A DNA stretch of 64,000 nucleotides from Patiria miniata (lineage: Eukaryota; Echinodermata; Asteroidea; Valvatida; Asterinidae): assembly GCF_015706575.1 (NCBI RefSeq), contig NW_024037070.1, positions 3,777,874 to 3,841,873 on the forward strand. The letters are read 5' to 3'. The notes under the pieces are model-generated. The model was given only the letters and a program-made list of their open reading frames with translations. It had not been told where the DNA came from and ran no database searches. Both the position numbers and the translations under genes were made by a program. This document shows, piece after piece, positions 1 through 12,358 of this stretch (position 1 is the first letter of the stretch; every line of letters starts with the position of its first letter).

Positions 1-608
1 ATTGTGCGTAAGATAAAAGTGTTAACCCGGGGCTCGGGTAAAGCAACATTCGTCGAATAGAACTCAAAATGGTTGACCTAGGGTCATCAGGCAAACAGAA
101 TTCATCCAATGAGCGCTCAAAGATATGACACCATTACTTTTTTTCGATAAGGCGGCGAGGACAAGCGACGGTCGTGCCAACAAAATGCCTGTAAAGATGT
201 TTGCTGAGTAATCGAACATCTTAATCGCAAGGGTATCAGACTACCCCGTATTTCAACAATGTGCAAGTATATTCGATTTGTATCTACATTAGATGTTTAT
301 CTAGCGTTCGACACAAGTTTGGTCAGCTAAATTTGACTTTTATTTACAGGTTTTTTTTTTTTTGTTTTTTTTGTTTTTTTTTTAAATCTGTGTGAATGAC
401 TGAATGACAACGAGAATAAAGATGACTTCGAATCAAAAACAATTATATTAAGGTATCTCGATTAAACAAGTCTGGTTCGATCACTTGGTTTCGTCGATAC
501 CATGGCTTTGCGAGTAAGACAGTCCTAAATGATGCGTACTCCTGACCCCTGCCTTGTGAAAGATTCTAACACCTGAGCCCGCACCGGTATAGGTAAGAAC
601 CCCCCCCC
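1..608. other. Downstream flank of gene 1
   Basis: No gene is visible here. On the minus strand this is the 3' flank of gene 1. A reverse-complement AATAAA lies at about 339-344, roughly 265 bases past the stop codon, and is a plausible polyadenylation signal. A T-rich tract with interspersed G follows at about 351-383. Confidence 0.5.
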
Positions 609-3600
609 CTACTCATGAGGGCATCGAGGACATAGTGGCTCCTGAGCATCATCATCACCACCATCTTGATCTCGAAGGAACACGTGACCATGACGACATC
701 TCATCCATCTCCCTACCTCGAATGACATGCTGGCCGAAGCACCCAGACTCGTTCGCAGGACTAAACCGCTTCTGATGCCGAAGGTCTTTCTTCTCTTGCC
801 GAGACACTGACCTCGCACTGCCTCAACTGAGTCACTGATAACCTTAAGGATGACATTGTAACGAGTGCAGCGACGAATTGGCACCTTGCATTTCTGACAC
901 AGGATAGAACCAATCTGAAAGCAGCCTCTCTCAAGGGTATTCTTGACTGCTGCAACCGTCTTATCCAGGGATCGCATCTGACACAGGTGCTTACAGTCTG
1001 GGAGATAGATGTACATATCCCTGGGATGAAACTGTCCTTTTGGTAAATTGCTTCGAACACTCTTTGTGTCGCAGACATTGCAAAAAGGAGGGCATGGTTC
1101 ACCGCACACACCAATACAGGGATGTTTGCATGGGAGTTTTTGGTTGCAAGGTCGCACGCATGCTTTCGTCTTCAAGTGTTGATGCGTAAAGTTGTGTTTG
1201 CAAGGTGATGGTGCCGTCAAATCTTGACTGGAACCCTGTCTCAAGTCCTCACGGCATCTCCTACAATCTGGGGAGCAACAGCTACTACATGAGTCAGTGC
1301 AATTGTGGCCACAGAGGAGCTGCCTGTTGCATGATTTAGGACACGGTTTGTGTTGTGTGCCCTGCTTACAGCTGTCACAATTACCAGTGCACCTATGACC
1401 ACACCCAAGCGCAGTACTACACGGTTTGTCGCATGATTTATTAGCGGCAGACTCTGCCTTCCAGCAAGGCATGTTTTTAGTGCTGTGACCACATGGTAGA
1501 GCTTTCTTGACGATCACTTCACATCTTTCACTGGGAGGTCTCTGTTTCCCTTGCCTCTTGTTGGCCCTGGGCCTGTTCAAGTATCCGAACTGTCCTGGGC
1601 AGGGCTCGCTGCATTTGTTGGAACAGCTGTGACCACAAGGCAACTTTTTCTCACACTTTCTGATACATGCAACAGAACTAACATCCTCGTGACACCAAAC
1701 TTCAACAAGGTGATCGCAACTCGGAAGTTTCTTCTTCACGATTTTCTTGCATTTTGTCCAGATGTTTCTGAATTGTCTTTTGTCACAGCGATCCATTTCA
1801 GGTCCTGGGCAGGGTTCACCACACTTGTTGGGACACACATGCCCGCATGCCAACGTGTTACCACATTTTTCCCTGCAGAACATAGAGTAAAGTGCGACAA
1901 ATCTGGACGAAGAAATCAAGGCATCATCAGATTTCTCTCGTGGACAATGCATACGGCATTCATTTGGACATTGATGTCCACATGCCAAGATCTTTTCGCA
2001 CGGAAATGAACACATCCAGGATAACCCACAAGGTTCCCAACAGCTCTTAGGGCACTGATGCCCACATTCGAGTTTCTTCTCACATCTTTCCTTGCACTCT
2101 ACGCTGCTAGGATCCTTAAAGCAGTGCATTACAGCTCGGTGACCACACCTCGGAAGTGTTTTAGCAACTTGAGTGTGGCAATTAAAATCCTCTGCTCGTT
2201 CGCCGCAGGCCATTAAGACTTCGTGGCCACACTTTGGTAAGATTTTCTTGACTTTCACTCGACAATACACCTTGCATGATTGACCACATGACTTTGTGCA
2301 CGGATGGTCACATGACAGCGTCTTTTCGCAGGGTTCCGGACAGATCTGATGGGGACAACTTTGACCACATGTACGGGGACAGCGATGGTCACAATCAGCG
2401 AATGTCCGCTGACAGGGCTCTGTGCAGGTGATCACATCAAACTCGTGACAGTGAACCCGAATTGTGTGACCACAATCAAACATCGTTTTCTGGACCCATT
2501 TTTGGCACGGCCTGCACTCCTGGTAACAGCGAAGTGGACAGGGATGCTCCCCTCGTTTGCAGAGCTGCGTACATGGTTTATCGCATTCGTAGTCGACATG
2601 ATCGGGGTCATAGGGATGGCAGAGAGATGTGCATACATGGCCACAAGCTAACCTGTACTCACAGGGTCCACCACATCCCCCACTGGGAACCTTTGCCTTG
2701 AAATCACCCGGAGTGGTAACCTCTGTGATTTTGTTGGGATGATTTTGACAGACCAATGGTAGAGAGGCACCGAATCGATCCTCAGCCTCCAGGGTAGCTA
2801 AGATGTCCTGCCAAATCTGTGTCTTCTTCAAGATACTCCCGTTGCCAATGCAGTAAAATCCCATCCGAGCCCTCGACAGCGCAACGCAGACACGATTTGA
2901 AGTGCGCAGAAACCCGATGGTTCCTTCCTCGTTGCTTCGTACCAGAGACAAAAGTATGATGTCATTCTCTTCTCCTTGGAAATTGTCTACAACACAAACC
3001 CGAACCCCTTTAAAAGTTGCTTTATCCATAAGACGCCTGAAGCAGAATAGTTGTCCTGTGTAGGTGGTGAGTATAGTGATCTGAGAGCGTTCGTAGCCTT
3101 GATGCAACAGGTACTTGCACAATTCAACAAGGACCTCAGCTTCGTACTGATTCGATTTGGTTCTGTCATCGTCAACCTCATCCTCAAGGTGTCGATGGTC
3201 GATGAAGAACATGTTATGTGTCACTCCCTTAACGTTGTCCATTTTCAAAACCGATTGGTCGTCGTAGAGATTCCTGTAGAAGTGTTTCTTCATCAGATTG
3301 GAGATTTCAGGCCTCATTCGGTGTTGGTGAGTGAGCGATCGACAAGGCATACCATTGTTGATCATTCTCTCGAACAGAGAGGTGTCCAAGTTGAACTGCT
3401 TCGCCAGGCGGTAGACAGTTGGGTTTGGCTTGAGTTGCTGATGATCTCCGATTAGAATGAGATGCTGACATTCTTCAGTCAGGGTAGTGATGATGTGAGC
3501 CTCAAGAACTTCAGCAGCCTCTTCCACTACTACGATACTGGGACAAAGACGCTGCAACACGGCCCGACATTTAGCAGCCCCTGTGGTCGTCATGCCAATG

Positions 3601-6159
3601 ACGTTTGCATCTAGGAGAATTGCAAGATCTTCTTGCACGTACAAATCTTGCACCTTCTTTGAAAGTTCCTCGTATTGCTGACGATGCTCTTCCAGTTGTG
3701 ACTCATGATCTTGTATGTATTTCCGAACCCATAATCTGTACAGACGCCAGCGATCCCATATCATCAGTGACCAGACACGTTCAACGCCGCTAGCCTCTTC
3801 GTCAGTCATCACATCGGGTTTCTGGAGCTCCACTAAAGGCAAATTCCTGTGATATTTCCCGCACCGCTTAATGCACTGCGGTGGATATGCAGCATTTTCC
3901 CGGAACGTCTCCTCCCTAAGTCTTTGTCGGCGCTGCTCTCGTGTTTGTCGTCCGTGCCTGTCGCCAATCTGCCGTTCCCACTGAATTCTGCGACCCTCGT
4001 CTTCCACGTCAATTCGCTCCCCTCCTTCCTGCTTTGGCTGATTGTGACCAGAGAATTCAGTGTTATCTTCATCCTCAAATTCAACAACATTCAGCCAATT
4101 CAACAATTTTTCGGCCTGTGCATTCCGTTGGTTCATAAGCTCATGGCGCAGCAGCGAAAGCGCTTTGTATTCACCGTGTGTCATGTAGTTTTTCAGAGCA
4201 TCGACGTTTAGCAGGACTTTGGTTGGTATATCTAGTTTGACAAGGGATTTCTGAATCTCATCCTCTGCGTCATGCAGGGCTCTTTTCTCGTCGCGATTTA
4301 TGTTTAATCGTGGTCTTTCTCGTCTCAAGCGGGAGAGGTTCCTCGGTTCAAGTACCTCACTAGAGCTTCTGCTTCCTACACGAACGACGTTGTCCTCTCC
4401 AAAGGCTATGATTCCTTCCAGAAACTGATCCAGTGCGTGGTTTGTGTAGCAGACCACCAGGATTGGCGATTCGGAGTGGAGTTTCCACGAGTCATTTTCG
4501 AGAAGTAGCTGGATGATCTTCAGGCCGATGTAAGTCTTGCCTGTTCCGGGCGGGCCTTGAATGATGGCAAACTCCTTCGTCAATGCTGTTTGGAGGGCAG
4601 CCTTCTGGGATTCGTCGAGATGTAGTTCTTCAGCACTTGGCCAAGTCTCTAACTTTAGAATTGGAACACTGACCGTCGCAAGTGGTATGTCAGGATTTAG
4701 CTTGATGTCAGGCGTAACAGATACAACCCAGTTTTCTTCACCTGACCAATTCTCAGGACCGTATTCGTCAAACACAGCGTCAAAGTCGTCCGAATTGTCC
4801 GAACTCTCTTGTTGGTATACTTTTCGTGCCCCCCAGCATGCGTTAAAAATCTCATCAGCAAGTAGTCTTAGGTCATACCAAGTATCTTCGTTGTCAATCA
4901 GGTATGCTGGCGGATCGACGCTAGGGGCAACATCTACGATGTATCTCTTGAATGGAAAATTCAGATCGTTCATCTGCTGTAGCCCCTGAAGCACGTGGCG
5001 ATAGGCTTCAAAATAAGCAGCAGATTCCGCCATGACAAAGGGGCCCTTGGTAAGAGCTGCATCAGTCAAAAAGCGAACTTCAATCAGACCCTTTTCCAAG
5101 GCTTTCGTGTCCCTGTTTTCCACCGTCGCGCACAAAATGGTCTGGAACCTATCCCTCGTCAGACAGATGAACGAACCGTACAAGAGACGTTTACTGGCTT
5201 CCCAACGCACACGCTTCAGAGGTCTTATGTCGAAATTCAATGTGTAGACAAAGCCGTTCTCTCCCATCGTTCTGCTCCGGATGAAGACGTTGTTGTAGAT
5301 GCGGATGTCTTGAGGACGGCTACTGGTATCTGACAGGAACTCATTTACACCTTCCCTTAAGGGCGCCACAAAATCCTCTCTCAACAACCGGAACTGGACA
5401 TCAAGGTAGTGCTCAACGCTCTCGTATCTGCCTTTGATGATGTTCTTTCTCAGAAACGGTTTTGTGATCTGTCGAAGTTCCCTGCTCTCCGGGAAGATTG
5501 GGATATCTCTGAAGTTGTTTGGCGGCGGTTTCTCCAAGGCACGCTGCTTAGCTGTCTTTTGAGTCTGTTCCACCAAGTTGTAGCTGGTCTTCAACTGCTG
5601 TAAGTCTACCACCAATCTTCCTGTTGTTGCTACTCGCTCTAGGAGAATCAAAGCTCCACTTACGTCGAAGTAACTGCCTGGCTTGTGCTGCAGAAAAAGC
5701 TGAAGCAATTTGAGTATCAAGCACAAATCGGTATTAGTAGGGCCCTCTTCCTTGAGACTACAAGTTTCTTCTTCTTCCTTAACAGGCAAACTAACCAAAT
5801 ACCTTGTCAAATGCTTACTCAGAAACGATGACGATTCAATCATGCTGAGCACTACATTCAATTCTTTAATATATGTGAATTCGCTTACAGGATCTATGTA
5901 GCTTAAGCAAGACAAAACACGGACTGTAAGTAGTAAGGTATGATCGCTGAACTCATCTTGGTTTAATAAGGATTGACATGCTTCGTTTCTCTTCACCAAC
6001 TGGGAGAGAACATCTGTGGCTTCCTCTTCCATGAATCTTTGCAGTTCTTGATCGGTGAAGGGAGGTGTCTTGGCCTTTCGCTTGACTTCATATGGGGTTT
6101 TGTTTGTAGAGTGTGTGGACTTCTCCGATGCATCAGCTTCGGTTGTGGTGGAAGATCCA
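609..6159 (-). CDS. ZNFX1-like helicase, gene 1, main coding exon
   Basis: This exon carries nearly all of an intact ZNFX1-family protein. Joined to the exon at 10317-10789 it predicts 2,007 aa, close to the roughly 1,900 aa of vertebrate ZNFX1. Visible in order: a helical N-terminal region; the family block YLDVQFRLLREDFVAPLREG; Walker A GPPGTGKT near residue 693; motif Ia CYTNHALDQFLEG; a single stalk insertion; motif II VVVEEAAE near 1036; motif III GDHQQLKP; QHRMRPEIS; NFQGEENDIILLSLVRS; ALSRARMGFYCIGN near 1248. From about 1318 there are 14 C[G/D]H zinc-finger cores of NFX1 type, then a short C-terminal CRHGHVF...CPRC motif. The exon begins after a ttttttcag acceptor; the junction codon is split in phase 2, matching the donor of the upstream exon. 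The family unwinds or binds RNA; vertebrate ZNFX1 senses viral dsRNA. Role here is by homology. Confidence 0.93.
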
Positions 6160-6699
6160 CTGAAAAAAATTGAAATTGCAAATTATAGCTTAAATTGATA
6201 CTTTAACTAGCAGGACCTATCAGGCTTCTTGGGGATTTCTAAGGACGAGGCCAAATTTGGCTGTCACCAACATTTTCATATTATTTGGCGGATCTATCTT
6301 TATTCTTGTAATTGTTTGCCATGGCCCCCTCCAAATTAAATTGGATATTGTCTGGGCTAAGCAAACAAAAACAATACAGAGCAACTGGGAAAGTAAATGA
6401 AATACATGTAAACGATAATGTTTGTTTAATCGGTTGCCGTGACAACAATAGAAATCCCACATTGTTTGAGCATTGTATACGTTGGCCTATTTAGTGGAGG
6501 CTCATCATAATTATTTTGCAAAGTATCATAATAAATCCATCATTTAAAATCATGCTCAAATATGTCTGAAATTACTATAAACGATTTGAAAATATTCTGT
6601 TTAAAACGATCGAATAAACATTCGTAAAAACGAAGAAATTTCAGTCGTGTGTATAGCAACATGTATCATTTCGTTTATTCTCATGACCCAAATATCCTA

Positions 6700-7110
6700 C
6701 ATCATTGAGTGGTCGGGCACAACCCGACCACTCTTTGGATTTGTTGCGATTAATCTTTCTTTCTTTCTTTCTTTCTTTCTTTTTTTTTCCGGACAATACT
6801 TCTCCGCGGGTTTTCTGTTAAACGGTATATGGTATGAACTTGTAACTTTCAATATATATCGACACTCATCCGAAGTGGTGCATATTACTCTCACGACATG
6901 ATAACGTCATCAGGTGTCAAATTACAAGTGATTTTATCTGGAAAAGTGCCAATTACTTTCACCTATAACTCTTGAACTAAATATTCAATGATGTTTGTAT
7001 TCTGTAATCAGATAGACCATTAATCGCTAATCATTTTTTGTTGTGTACGTGAACTCGCTTGACCTTTACTTCCGGGTCTACCGGAAGGTCAAAGTTAGGT
7101 GAATTCAAAA
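6700..7110. repeat. GACGTCAT/TTCCGG-type dispersed repeat, copy 1
   Basis: It opens with a palindrome around 6708-6724 (GTGGTCGGGCACAACCCGACCAC pattern, arms GTGGTCGGG and CCCGACCAC), a TTTC microsatellite, then AT-rich sequence with 'aacgtcatcaggtgtcaaat' and 'cttgacctttacttccggg'. The same motif order recurs at 9360-9700 and 32060-33250, so this is a dispersed element. No coding region is visible. Confidence 0.5.
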
Positions 7111-7639
7111 TGAAGACGTTAGCCTAACATCAAAACAAAACAAAATTTCTTCCAAACGGTTCAAGGTATGATCACAAAACCTTGTGTGAACTTTTTATTA
7201 TTAAAAGCGGCATCCTTGCGACGCGTGTCTGTTGCTAGCCGTGCAGGCCGTGCAAGTTCGTGTAAGTTATCCCCGTTTTCTTCTGTTATGGTGCCATCTC
7301 CTTGGAGATTGGAAGATCAGATACATAAACTGACGGGAAGAGTGCAGATGTCAGTCACAGCCTGACTGTAATTTTATTCCCTGACAGACTGCAGATCACA
7401 ATTTGTCTGTTTTAATCGGGTTGGCGCAGAAGTTCTTCCTGGCCTCTCACATCCATGGCCCGAGTTCAATTCCTGGCCAGATCCACATGTTGATTGGGTT
7501 TTCAGTCTTCCTATGGGGCTGCCGTTCAAATCGAATTATCATGGACAGTATCGGACAAATTGTGATGCTCTTCAATCCGGCAAATTTGCCGACGGGGCTG
7601 ATGTTGCCGACAAGACAACGATTTTGTCGCTTTGCCGAC

Positions 7640-7705
7640 AAAAACGATTAAGGGGTGGGGAGGGGGAGGGGGTCATATCCTCCATCCCCCCCCCCCCCCT
7701 AGGGA
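7640..7705. repeat. Adjacent poly-purine and poly-C tracts
   Basis: A run of GGGGTGGGGAGGGGGAGGGGG is followed after a short spacer by a run of about fourteen C. The G runs on the plus strand fit a G-quadruplex pattern, and the pair could also fold as a hairpin. It lies in the gene 1 intron. Confidence 0.6.
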
Positions 7706-8250
7706 TGCTCGTGACTAGAGTTCTTCTTTTTTCCTGTGGAGTCGTCATGATCTCAAAATAGAATTTATGTCTACGGGCTCTTAACATGAACTATTATATT
7801 GGAGAAAAAAACCTAAAAACTAAGGAAGCTCCTTCGTCTTTGTTTAAAACATGTCACTGCCCACTGCCTGCCAATTAAGTTATCACGATGCTCTCTACAA
7901 AGTAAAGGCACACAACAGCGTGAAGTCATGCCTGAGAACCTTCACAGATGTCACATAAAAGTAATACATGTAATTGGACATTGTCACCACTACATGTATG
8001 ACGCCCCATTACCACATGCGTGACAAGGCCAAATGATGCCACCAGTAAATTTCAATTAACTTGGAGCAATAACCGACCCCCCGCACAAATTAGCCTGGAA
8101 CATTAAATTCCGGTTTCTCAAAGAACACAACAAATCTCCCAATTACTGCAGTATACCCATTCATGTTTGTTTTTGCAAATTTAGCCCCTCGATCGCCTCA
8201 TTTCTGGGCTGGTGCTGCACTTTTTATAGCGGCAATGAATAATAATTGCC

Positions 8251-8610
8251 TTAGGCCAAAAAAAAAAGTCTCCGGTTTCTGGTATGGAGCTTGCCCAAAA
8301 AGTGTTGCGGCGACGTGGCTTTTTTTTTTTACCTGATTATTTTGCTTCAAATGTCGGCTGATGACTGCAAATGGTGCCCGACTAAACTTAGTGCAAATAT
8401 ATGGGAGTCCAGAGAGGCCACATGAAGCTTATTCTCGACCATAACCCAATCTAAAAACACGTTAAAATTGTGCAGCAGCGGGATTCCAGTCAAACCAGTG
8501 AGTTTGGCGGTTTTGAGACATCATCTTTCATTGAAAAAAAAAAACGTTTTCATTTTGCCGCCGCGACGCGCGCGCATACCAGAAACCGGAGACTTTTTTT
8601 GTTGGCCTTA
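8251..8610. mobile_element. 360-bp MITE-like element with inverted ends
   Basis: The left end TTAGGCCAAAAAAAAAAGTC continues as TCCGGTTTCTGGTATG. The right end reads as its inverse, from CATACCAGAAACCGGAGAC to TTGGCCTTA. The ~35-bp arms are nearly identical. There is no coding capacity. The target duplication is not clear. It sits in the gene 1 intron. Confidence 0.65.
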
Positions 8611-9359
8611 TATTGAACTTGTACATCAAGTTGCAAAATCTAGGGATCAGTACTGAAATTGTTTTAATGGTGTCCAGAGGCCCCTGAAAATAGAAGCTAT
8701 TATGAGGAATTCCATAAAACGCCGGAACATATGGGGCCAGAAGTTCAATTTCAGAGAGTGACCTATTTAAAAAATATTCCTTGCAATCAACCCTAGTGTC
8801 ACAAGAGTTTTATAGCATAACTTCTGAAACAAGTTCCTCCCCACACTTAAGCAAAATTTTCCGCAAATCCAGATCTTTCTTGAAAAAAAGGCAGTTTCTC
8901 ATGATATAGATTTTGTCCAGATTGGACCCAAGACATCAAAGGCACTGCACGTGAAATTACTTAAATTAGGTACTGAAGAAATAATGGTTGGTATGGGACA
9001 TCGCCGTGGCTATTTGCAGTTTGACCCAATTTTTAAAACCAGGTTCACTGAATTAACCTGAGGAGATGAATGTAGGTGCAATGCCAACTTAGATAAGAAC
9101 CAACAAACTTCAAAGAAAAAAAACCGAGCGCTTCAGTTTCTGACCAAAAATCACCCACAGGGGATCAGCGGGAAGATTAGCTTCCTTCTGTGTGTCAGCA
9201 GGATTTGACAAACTACCGGACTGATTTTTCCCTTCAAAAAGCATCCTCGATTACTCTGTGTCGGCACCGAACAGTTTGCCAATTTGGTCTGGCGGTACTG
9301 ACGGCAGTGTAAATGGCTGCCTGGAGAGATTCCTTGACATTACCATGTTACGAAGATGT

Positions 9360-10140
9360 TATAAATTTTGTTACGTCATCATGACGTCATCAGGTATCAA
9401 ATTACAAGCGATTTAAGGGCAAATTTTGACAAAATAGTTTGCATTATATCTTTTGAACTAAATGCCGTGAGAAACATTTTGTGTTCCTAGACACAAAACC
9501 GCTTGACCTTTACTTCCGGTGTTACCGAAAGTGCAATAAAAACTGAATATAACTCAAAAGCGGAAGCATTTTACTACAGACTCATATATTATGAAAGTGA
9601 TTAGTGAGGAATGCCAGACACAAAAAAAACAGTGTGATGACGTCATCATCCGAAAGGGCGCCCCTAGCGGCACATAAAATATTGTTTCTTTTCTTTACTT
9701 TTAAAACCATGGGTTCAAATTTTACCAAATCGACCCTTGATATTCTTTGATTAGCCACAGATAACTTGGCAAGGTTTCAAACTCATGACGTCATTAGACT
9801 GGAAGTTACTTCTATGAGAATTTGCCAACGATCATATTTTAAATTTAATTCTATCATTTGATCCATGTCGTATATCTTAGCCCAAATAACGATACCATTA
9901 CAATGTTCACCTTTTGCTTCCAAACACTGTGACGTAATCAAACCGGAGGTTCAGTGTTATGAATACATACACTTATAGTTTCCAAATTTTCATACGTTAT
10001 TTAACTTCACAATGAACATCCACTCCGAACTAAATCAGTATTCACTTCCCGTTTTTTGACTAATGACGTTATCAAGCCAGAAATAACTTGTATGTGTACA
10101 TGTTTACTGAAATTTAATTGATTGTCCTGGAAAGGATTTA
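9360..10140. repeat. GACGTCAT/TTCCGG-type dispersed repeat, copies 2-3
   Basis: This stretch has the same motif order as 6700-7110 and 32060-33250: 'catgacgtcatcaggtatca', 'cttgacctttacttccggt', 'gatgacgtcatcatccgaaa', then 'cccctagcggca'. The GACGTCAT cores are CRE/ATF-like palindromes, but here they look like parts of a transposon family. No open frame of note. Confidence 0.5.
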
Positions 10141-10316
10141 ATTTCCTGATACTTTGTTCTTACATGAAAATATTCATAACTTAACTGGACAGTGTTTCAT
10201 AAAATAGTTGTCTACCCGAACACTCTGCGTTTGTAACAACAAACGCGAATCTCTAGTTATTGTTGTAGTACTTGCAAATATCAAAGAAGGAAAACAAATA
10301 AGCGGAAAACACTTAC

Positions 10317-10789
10317 AGGCCTCCTTTTCCTCGAGCGGCTTTTTCATGATCACCCTTGCCTCGGTTTCTTGCTTTAGCTGTTGTCTTGGACGATTGTTGC
10401 CGTCTTAAGTCAGCTCCTTCATCTACCCTTCTTCCATGACCAGGTTTGTCGCCATCTTTTCTCATGAAATCACGCCGTTGTCCGTGGTCTTGCGAGCGTG
10501 GTTTCTGTCGCTCTCCCGGCCGTCCACCTCGGGTAGCAGTTTTGGGTCTGGCCCCTGAGTGAGCCAAGCGAGAACCCCGTACAGGTGGTTTGTTTTCACC
10601 ACCAGGCTTCGAGGCCTCAGCGTCCTCGGAACCTCCTGTGTCTTCCTGTGGATGTCTCGGTGTCCTCGGTCGTCGTCTCGCTTCCGTTCTCGACATCGTG
10701 TCTCTCATCCCTGATGAGTTTTGCCTAAGGGGAATCCGGGGATGTTCGCTGTCACTGAAAAAGCCCTCCCCATCGAATCCAGACGCCAT
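10317..10789 (-). CDS. ZNFX1-like gene 1, first coding exon
   Basis: This exon encodes about 157 residues beginning MASGFDGEGFFSDSEHPRI. It is strongly basic, rich in Arg, Gly, Pro and Lys, and probably disordered, as is the N-terminus of vertebrate ZNFX1, where such regions commonly bind RNA. The start is chosen because a splice acceptor (ctaccattatcag) lies two bases before the ATG; the frame is open further upstream only by chance. It ends at CCT|GTAAGT in phase 2, which matches the exon at 609-6159 and makes a CTT (Leu) junction codon. The sequence is unlike the first coding exon of genes 2 and 3 apart from composition. Confidence 0.8.
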
Positions 10790-10793
10790 GTCT

Positions 10794-10990
10794 GATAATG
10801 GTAGAAACATAGATAAATAAATAAAGAAATATTGACTTGGTAAGTTCCATCCTAGGGTGTAGCGTCTTGAACGGAGACTAACTGTACTGTGTTTACCTGG
10901 CAAATGGTAGGGGCGCGCTCGCGTGGTCAAAGGTTTGTAAGCACTGGAAACAAGCCAGGAAACGTACTCATATCATATAAAGATGGTTTG
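10794..10990 (-). promoter_or_regulatory. Candidate gene 1 leader: TATA-like box, 5' UTR exon, short intron
   Basis: On the minus strand a TATA-like TTTATATGA lies at about 10974-10981. About 80 bases downstream is a good donor, TTTGCCAG|GTAAAC (about 10897), followed by a roughly 100-base intron ending at the acceptor before the MASG start codon. A short non-coding first exon transcribed from near 10945 would fit. This is inference from motifs; no transcript evidence is available. The diverged copy at 34530-34700 lacks the TATA-like bases and the donor. Confidence 0.35.
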
Positions 10991-11835
10991 TTTCAGCGTA
11001 TGACATCCAAGCTGGACAAAACACTTAACTACGACTTAAGGGTTAGCGCTATATAAATTTATCATTGTACTTTCAGTTTTGTTAACCAAACTTTCAAAAA
11101 CTGTTTCTGGCTGTTTTTTCTTTATGCTTATCCAAATATCAGAACGAACAATATAATGACATTGAATATTTTGCATGGTGTGAAATACGTCTATATCGCA
11201 TCGATTTGCGTTTGCACTTTGCACCGATTGGATTGCCACCTGCGTCAAATCATATTGTAATGAATCTGCGGCGTTCCATAGCTTAATTAATCCACCTCTC
11301 ATCCCCAGAGGTTACTTTACTTTGAAGATCGTTTCAAATAGTAACCCCTGGATGGGAAACTTTCTTTGATTCGACACAGTTATAGACTTATGTTGTATAC
11401 TTAGTGGTTTTTAATTTCCACGTGTAGGCTTTTTACAAATGTTAATGTTCGCTATGAATTATAACTTCCATTACACCTCACCAAAATAATTCCCCCATTT
11501 CCACTTCGCTCATATTAATATGAAATTTGATTCTGAATATTAGCTGGATCAAATTGTAACAGTTTAACTTTGTTTCCGCCACGACGATACCGCATACAAA
11601 AACAAACGCTGATGTAAAGCACAGCCATGCAGGCACCAGACTATTCCTAACTTTGCATACGTATCCAAACATTTTAGATTATGCAAACTACCAGGGTGAG
11701 AGCTAGAGCATGGAGCTAACTGCTTGACACAGCATGGGAACGAGTTAGCATGCACACCCGTGCACAACCGTTATTTTGTGAAACATATCACGTGCAGAAC
11801 TATATATATTGCTTATATTCCATGTCGGTAAGTGT

Positions 11836-12358
11836 CAACCTCGTCCCCAGTGCTTACTTTATTTCCAACCTCGTTTCCAATAGTAAGCCCTTAACATGAA
11901 ACTTTCTTCCTGTATCCTGATTCGATACCGCATTTGCTAGTAATGGATTTATATCGTGTAGTTGGTGTTGTTATGTTAAATTCCAACGTGCATTATGTGT
12001 TTTCACGATCATTGTAATTATAACGTCCACGCCTTCTCAAAAATACTCCTTTCCTTTCCAGTTTGCTCACATTAATATGAAATGTGATACTGCATATTGG
12101 CGGGCCAGATTGTAACATTTTTAAACAAAAACAAATCGTGCTTTCATAACTAACGGCGCGACGAATGGATGCTGTTTTTACCCCAGACACCGCATACAAA
12201 AACAAACGCTATTAATGTAACGTTCTTCCAGGCACCAGACTACTCCTCATTTGCATACGTGTTCAAAAATCTTGCACATGCAAATGATCCGATACTAGGG
12301 TGACGTGAGAGAGCAGGTAAGTTGGCGCGTACTGCTCGACACCCTGGAGACAAGGTTG
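11836..12358. mobile_element. MITE with 9-bp target duplication, copy A
   Basis: The ends CAACCTCGTCCCCAG and CTGGAGACAAGGTTG form a terminal inverted repeat. The flanks repeat GGTAAGTGT exactly (11827-11835 and 12359-12367). The sister unit has the uninterrupted site near 38257-38266 ('gcgacaagtgtggtttcg'). A 9-bp duplication suggests a Mutator-like element. It is non-coding and about 520 bp long. Confidence 0.85.

Larger units (their letters stand above)
6160..10316 (-). other. Gene 1 intron, 4.2 kb, repeat-rich
   Basis: The intron lies between donor CCT|GTAAGT (exon end 10317) and acceptor TTTTTTCAG (exon start 6159). The equivalent introns of genes 2 and 3 are only about 300 bp, so this one has grown. 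It contains a TTTC microsatellite (about 6752-6782), a G-rich/C-rich pair (about 7650-7700), an inverted-repeat element (8251-8610) and several copies of a repeat family marked by GACGTCAT, TTCCGG and CCTAGCGGC motifs (about 6700-7110 and 9360-10140). No second gene was recognised. Confidence 0.75.

Noticed and set aside
1551..2009. Plus-strand open frames inside gene 1
   Set aside because: They are antisense shadows of the Cys-rich exon; they lack any family resemblance and recur only because the paralogues are similar.
6750..6785. TTTC repeat as a regulatory element
   Set aside because: A plain microsatellite with no associated signal.
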